Assembly (NCBI GenBank): GCA_020024475.1
Contig: JAHHTS010000091.1
Location: 1-9,112 of the forward strand
Direction: 5' to 3'
DNA length: 9,112 nucleotides
Source: Oscillospiraceae bacterium
Lineage (GTDB): Bacteria > Bacillota > Clostridia > Oscillospirales > Ruminococcaceae
Shown here: one piece after another, positions 7,001 through 9,112 of the stretch
Layout: each line of letters begins with the position of its first letter
Position numbering within the stretch: the stretch's first letter is position 1
Notes under the pieces: generated by a model
The model's database searches: none
Told to the model about the DNA's origin: nothing
What the model saw: only the letters and a program-made list of their open reading frames with translations
Made by a program: the position numbers and the translations under genes

Positions 7001-8262
7001 CTGAAGAAATCAAATCAGCTACTGGAACAGTAATTCCTAAAGACGGCTTGATTGAAATCATTACTCTTGATAAAGAAGGAAATGCAACTATTAAGAGCGA
7101 TCTTCCAATGGCAAAATACTATATCAAAGAAATTGCTACAGATGAGCATTATATTCTTGATGATACAAAGTATCCATTTGAATTCGCCTATGCAGGTCAG
7201 GATGTTCCAACAGTTGAGATTGCTGTAAATAAAGGCGAACCGATCAGCAACAAACTTATTTATGGTTCTGTTTCTGGTATGAAGGTAGATGAAAACGATA
7301 AGCCACTTGAAGGTGCTTTAATCGGTATCTTTAAGGCTGATACAACTGAATTTACAAAGGATAACGCTTTAATGACTACCACATCTAAAGATGACGGTAG
7401 TTTTTCTTTTGATAAAGTTCCTTATGGCAACTGGATTGTAAGAGAAATTAAGCAGCCTACTGGATTTGTACTCGATGAAACAATCTATGAAGTCAATATT
7501 TCAGAAACTGCACAGGTTATCGAAATCAAAATTGTAAATGAATATGTTCGAGGACATATTACTTTAACAAAGGTTGATAAAGATTATCCTGATAACAAAT
7601 TAACTGGTGCAACATTTGAAATTTACAAAGACGTAAATGCCGATGGTAAATTAGATAGCAAAGATGAACTTATTGGCGAACTTAAAGAAAGTGAATTGGG
7701 CGTATATGAGATGAGAGATCTTTATTATGGTCATTATCTTGTAAGAGAAACAAAAGCACCTGAAGGATTCCATCTTGATAAAGGTATTTACTCTGTATTT
7801 GTTGATACAGATGAAAAAGTATACTCCATCGAAAATAAAGCTGGTGTAGGCTTTGTCAATGATGCGATGAAAGGTTCACTTAAGATTGTAAAAACTTCAT
7901 CTGACGGTAAAGTCGAAGGATTTGCATTTAGAGTAACAGGTCCAAATGGTTACGATATGACATTTGAAACAAATAAAGACGGTGTCATTGTGATTGATGG
8001 ACTTAGAATCGGTGAATATAAAGTTTCAGAAGTTGTAAATAGTAAATCTTCTGTATATGAAATGCCTGCCGATAAAGAACTTACAATTAAAGTAGGTTCA
8101 ACAACAATCGTAAAAATGCACAACGTATTGCGTGATACACCTGAAACCGGAGATCATAGTAATTTACCTTTATGGTATTCGCTTGCAGGACTTTCATTGT
8201 TAGGTGCAGGAGTTACCTCTGTTGTAGCATATAAAAAGCGTAAAAAGGAGGATAAAAAATAA
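4006..8262 (+). CDS. Wall-anchored thioester and Cna-B repeat surface protein (SpaA-like adhesin)
   Basis: This 1418-residue protein should be exported and attached to peptidoglycan by sortase. The signal peptide (1-34) ends TAYA. The thioester domain (about 38-220) has Cys93 in AYCIEPG and Gln167 in ATQIIIWE, the Cys-Gln pair that forms an internal thioester able to bind host or surface amines covalently. A beta-rich segment (about 230-340) follows. Then come about ten Cna-B/SpaA-like domains, starting near 344, 427, 520, 620, 724, 836, 966, 1085, 1181 and 1288. Many show the Lys near the first strand and the Glu in REI, RETKAPEGF or KEISAPDG motifs that make stabilising isopeptide bonds. 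The end has TPETGD (about 1377), a variant LPXTG, a membrane helix and KKRKKEDKK. It is preceded by AAGGAGG. No sortase is in the window. A pilin-like role is possible but a monomeric stalk adhesin fits better. Confidence 0.92.
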   Translation: MFKEKFKRTTSMFLAALMCCSTFLGIGSTTTAYAASGERANVYLVDYPRSGDTNNNGHWGHGNLQFMNGWKQVAYNRMGLRAMGSYSGNIAYCIEPGTGQHTGDTLTKKDENFFNDLPSYNKTLSGDDIKLFIGRILQYGYRGPISTEWRSQNPSDADKIAHAYATQIIIWETVVGERDKNFNHIDPGSYSPVLAIVSSKHPLRSRIMDHYHNIESKVKQHTKIPSFFERTTGKAKTVELEWDGENYVTTLTDKNNVLGNYTFSANVSGVKFSTSGNKLTISMKKAPTDVLTISATKKGSVRRGVITWTDGNYQPGVGIQDVVTYAQEVSDPVKGFLKAKVSYGSCAIVKTSEDGVVDGINFKIEGNGINKTVTTKDGGKIQIDNLMPGVYTVTEQTYDKYEPQEVHRVTVVAGQTSNVTFNNVLKRGDLEVIKSSEDNLVEGVKFRLSGTSLSGIAVDTYAVTDKNGVAKFEDVLISGSTPYTIEEVDTAIRYVVPESQSAPIKWNEATERNFKNILKKFSVTVTKSDVEEGTAQGNATLSGAVYGIYKGETLVDTYTTDKNGQFTTKEYVCDSDWTIREITPSEGYLIDKTVHKVGAEPELYEIEHNLTSNDVTEQVMKGNIAIIKHTDNGDTQIETPESGATFEVYLKSSGSYEAAEEDERDIIVCDDNGFAQTKNMPYGIYTVHQTSGWEGRELMDDFDVFISKDGQTYHFIINNANFESYVKVVKIDAESGKNIPYAGAGFKIYDPNGNLVTMSFTYPTPTTIDTFYTDANGSLVTPESLEYGKGYSLVEVQAPYGYVLDSTPVYFDVTEQNSTEESGVTVVKVNKANMAQKGTITVEKTGEIFYGVNASGNEKGEIIYQPVYEVSGLEGAVYEITAVEDIYTPDGTLRYSKGEVVDTITTTIDGLVKSKELYLGKYEVKEISAPDGMVLNPEPHSVELTYAGQDIAITETATSFFNERQKVNVSLKKALETNDSFGIGMNDEIKNISFGLYAAEEIKSATGTVIPKDGLIEIITLDKEGNATIKSDLPMAKYYIKEIATDEHYILDDTKYPFEFAYAGQDVPTVEIAVNKGEPISNKLIYGSVSGMKVDENDKPLEGALIGIFKADTTEFTKDNALMTTTSKDDGSFSFDKVPYGNWIVREIKQPTGFVLDETIYEVNISETAQVIEIKIVNEYVRGHITLTKVDKDYPDNKLTGATFEIYKDVNADGKLDSKDELIGELKESELGVYEMRDLYYGHYLVRETKAPEGFHLDKGIYSVFVDTDEKVYSIENKAGVGFVNDAMKGSLKIVKTSSDGKVEGFAFRVTGPNGYDMTFETNKDGVIVIDGLRIGEYKVSEVVNSKSSVYEMPADKELTIKVGSTTIVKMHNVLRDTPETGDHSNLPLWYSLAGLSLLGAGVTSVVAYKKRKKEDKK

Positions 8263-8345
8263 TGAAAACTATTATTGCAATCGTATTAGTAGCTTTTATT
8301 GTAGGTGGATTTATCTACTTACAGATAAAGAACAAAAATAGATAA
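8262..8345 (+). CDS. 27-aa single-pass membrane peptide
   Basis: The ATG shares one base with the stop codon of the surface-protein gene (TAATG), and AAGGAGG about 12 bases upstream lies inside that gene's end, so the two are translationally coupled. The product begins MKTIIAIVLVAFIVGGFIYL, a single hydrophobic helix, and ends with a basic tail QIKNKNR. It would sit in the membrane with the basic tail probably inside. The coupling suggests a function linked to export or anchoring of the surface protein, but this is inference. The stop is TAA at 8343-8345. Confidence 0.6.
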   Translation: MKTIIAIVLVAFIVGGFIYLQIKNKNR

Positions 8346-8353
8346 ATAATTCT

Positions 8354-8377
8354 AGGGGTAAGCAAAAGCTTGCCCCT
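8354..8377 (+). terminator. Hairpin after the surface-protein operon
   Basis: AGGGGTAAGC (8354-8363) pairs with GCTTGCCCCT (8368-8377), 10 bp with one G-T and an AAAA loop, followed by TAATTTAT. The T-tract is poor. It may be a weak terminator giving partial readthrough to the next small genes, which have no obvious promoter of their own. Confidence 0.55.
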
Positions 8378-8390
8378 TAATTTATGGATT

Positions 8391-8396
8391 GGAGGA
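8391..8396 (+). promoter_or_regulatory. Ribosome binding site deciding the start at 8401
   Basis: GGAGGA lies 4-5 bases before ATG 8401. The frame is open upstream to TTG 8389, but that codon overlaps the ribosome site itself. Confidence 0.7.
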
Positions 8397-8400
8397 AGTT

Positions 8401-8718
8401 ATGAATAATCCAAACACAATTGAAAACTTTGTGCTATCTCTCCTTCAAGAAAGTACAGATGCACGTAATGATGATATGAAATTATATCTTATGGTTTGCA
8501 AAAGAATTTACAACAACTGTGATGATATGGATATTGGTTCACTACCTTTTGCTGTAATCATGAATTCTTATAAAGAATTGAAGCTCCCTCATTTTGAAAC
8601 AGTGCGAAGATGTAGAGCAAAATTACAATCAAAACATTCTGAACTTGCTCCTACCATTGAATGTGCAAGAGGTAGAAAACGATGTGAACAAATGTATAAA
8701 GCGTATGCAACAAAATAG
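8401..8718 (+). CDS. Hypothetical protein, 105 aa (phage/ICE-type small protein)
   Basis: The 105-residue product has no signal or membrane segment and is mostly helical in appearance. Its N-terminal part (IENFVLSLLQESTDARNDD) is followed by LYLMVCKRIYNNC, then a motif LPHFETVRRCRAKLQ (about 63-77) and PT..CARGRKR near the end. Small proteins with an LP-x-FETVRR-x-R-x-KLQ segment are, from memory, common in Firmicute phages and ICEs, where no function is assigned. The basic helix could bind nucleic acid. It stops with TAG (8716-8718), showing that amber works as an ordinary stop here. The next gene starts 16 bases later, so the two form a unit. Confidence 0.8.
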   Translation: MNNPNTIENFVLSLLQESTDARNDDMKLYLMVCKRIYNNCDDMDIGSLPFAVIMNSYKELKLPHFETVRRCRAKLQSKHSELAPTIECARGRKRCEQMYKAYATK

Positions 8719-8734
8719 AAGTTGGAGGTAAAAA

Positions 8735-8986
8735 ATGAAAGATAAAATAACATTTCAACAAAAAGTTAAAGTAATGAATAAGCTTTTTGATAATGGCTAC
8801 AACACAGAAAAGAAGTTACAACAGTTAGATATGGAAAAAATTTTAAAAATTCCAAATATCACAATCCATGATATGAATTTAATTTTGGAATTGCAAAAAC
8901 ATATCAAATCTAATAAGTTATTTACTTACTTGGGAAATGGTTCTGATGAACAAGTGGAAAATCAAGTGTCACCAAATTGGTCGTAA
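8735..8986 (+). CDS. Hypothetical protein, 83 aa
   Basis: TTGGAGG (8722-8728) precedes this ATG with normal spacing. The 83-residue product is Lys-rich and helical in appearance: a QQKVKVMNKLFDNGYNTEKKL segment, then KIPNITIHDMNLILELQKHIK, then a polar tail. There is no signal peptide, membrane helix or recognisable catalytic motif. The middle part (KILKIPNITIHDMNLI) looks like a small helix-loop-helix that might bind DNA or protein, but I do not recognise the family. It lies 16 bases after the preceding 105-aa gene and probably shares its transcript. The last coding bases overlap the left arm of the inverted repeat at 8985. Confidence 0.75.
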   Translation: MKDKITFQQKVKVMNKLFDNGYNTEKKLQQLDMEKILKIPNITIHDMNLILELQKHIKSNKLFTYLGNGSDEQVENQVSPNWS

Positions 8987-9038
8987 TACAGAAAATAAAC
9001 ACGATTTATTGACATCGTTATAAGGAGTTTTCTGTATT
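8985..9038. repeat. Nested inverted repeat after the last gene
   Basis: AATACAGAAAA (8985-8995) is exactly reverse-complemented by TTTTCTGTATT (9028-9038). Inside it ACGAT (9001-9005) pairs with ATCGT (9014-9018). No pure T-tract follows (TTAATTATGG). A TTGACA (9009-9014) lies inside, with TGTATT 18 bases on as a weak -10 in the right arm. It may be an operator over a promoter for a gene beyond the window, or an RNA structure. Confidence 0.55.
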
Positions 9039-9071
9039 AATTATGGTGATAAAGTAGAATTAAACTGGATT

Positions 9072-9077
9072 TTGACA
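9072..9077 (+). promoter_or_regulatory. Possible -35 box near the window end
   Basis: TTGACA is followed 18 bases later by TAAAAA, a weak -10. An ATG at 9103 is too near the end of the window to judge. Confidence 0.2.
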
Positions 9078-9112
9078 ATTTGTGTAGAAAGAGTCTAAAA
9101 ATATGTTTATGA

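Overview
The window looks like part of an integrative and conjugative element (ICE), or a similar large mobile element, in a low-GC Gram-positive anaerobe, probably a Clostridia/Lachnospiraceae-type gut Firmicute. The grounds are AT-rich sequence, strong AGGAGG ribosome sites on nearly every gene, an rRNA-type boxA of Firmicute form, a lipobox lipoprotein, a sortase-anchored Cna-B surface protein and a parA-parB pair beside small accessory genes. No integrase, relaxase or replication gene lies in the window, so the ICE assignment is inference.

Layout, left to right; all genes are on the + strand. Positions 1-138 have no gene but hold a degenerate tRNA-Arg-like sequence. An intact tRNA-Arg(CCU) with encoded CCA (139-215) follows, with its own terminator (223-268). 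Positions 269-557 hold a set of TTGCTAACAA-type repeats in both orientations, then a small gene of unknown function (579-749) closed by a strong terminator (775-817). A 500-base non-coding stretch (818-1317) contains an rRNA-like boxA followed by a chain of hairpins and leads into parA (1318-2142). parB (2099-3037) overlaps parA by 44 bases and carries a 25-bp near-perfect palindrome inside its coding sequence, a candidate parS site.

The second half is a cell-surface module. A lipoprotein gene (3236-3706) is stopped by an in-frame TAG, but the same frame stays open for 75 more codons to a TAA at 3932-3934 and looks like a real C-terminal domain. A 1418-residue wall-anchored protein (4006-8262) then has a signal peptide, a thioester domain, about ten Cna-B-like domains and a variant LPXTG signal. 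A 27-residue membrane peptide (8262-8345) starts on its stop codon. Two small genes of unknown function (8401-8718, 8735-8986) and an inverted repeat (8985-9038) end the window.

Inferred working: ParA/ParB would stabilise the element, through the palindrome or the upstream repeats as centromere-like sites. The lipoprotein and thioester adhesin would alter the host cell surface and might help cell contact during transfer or colonisation. The most notable points are the amber-interrupted lipoprotein, the intragenic palindrome in parB, the upstream repeat cluster and the boxA-containing structured leader.
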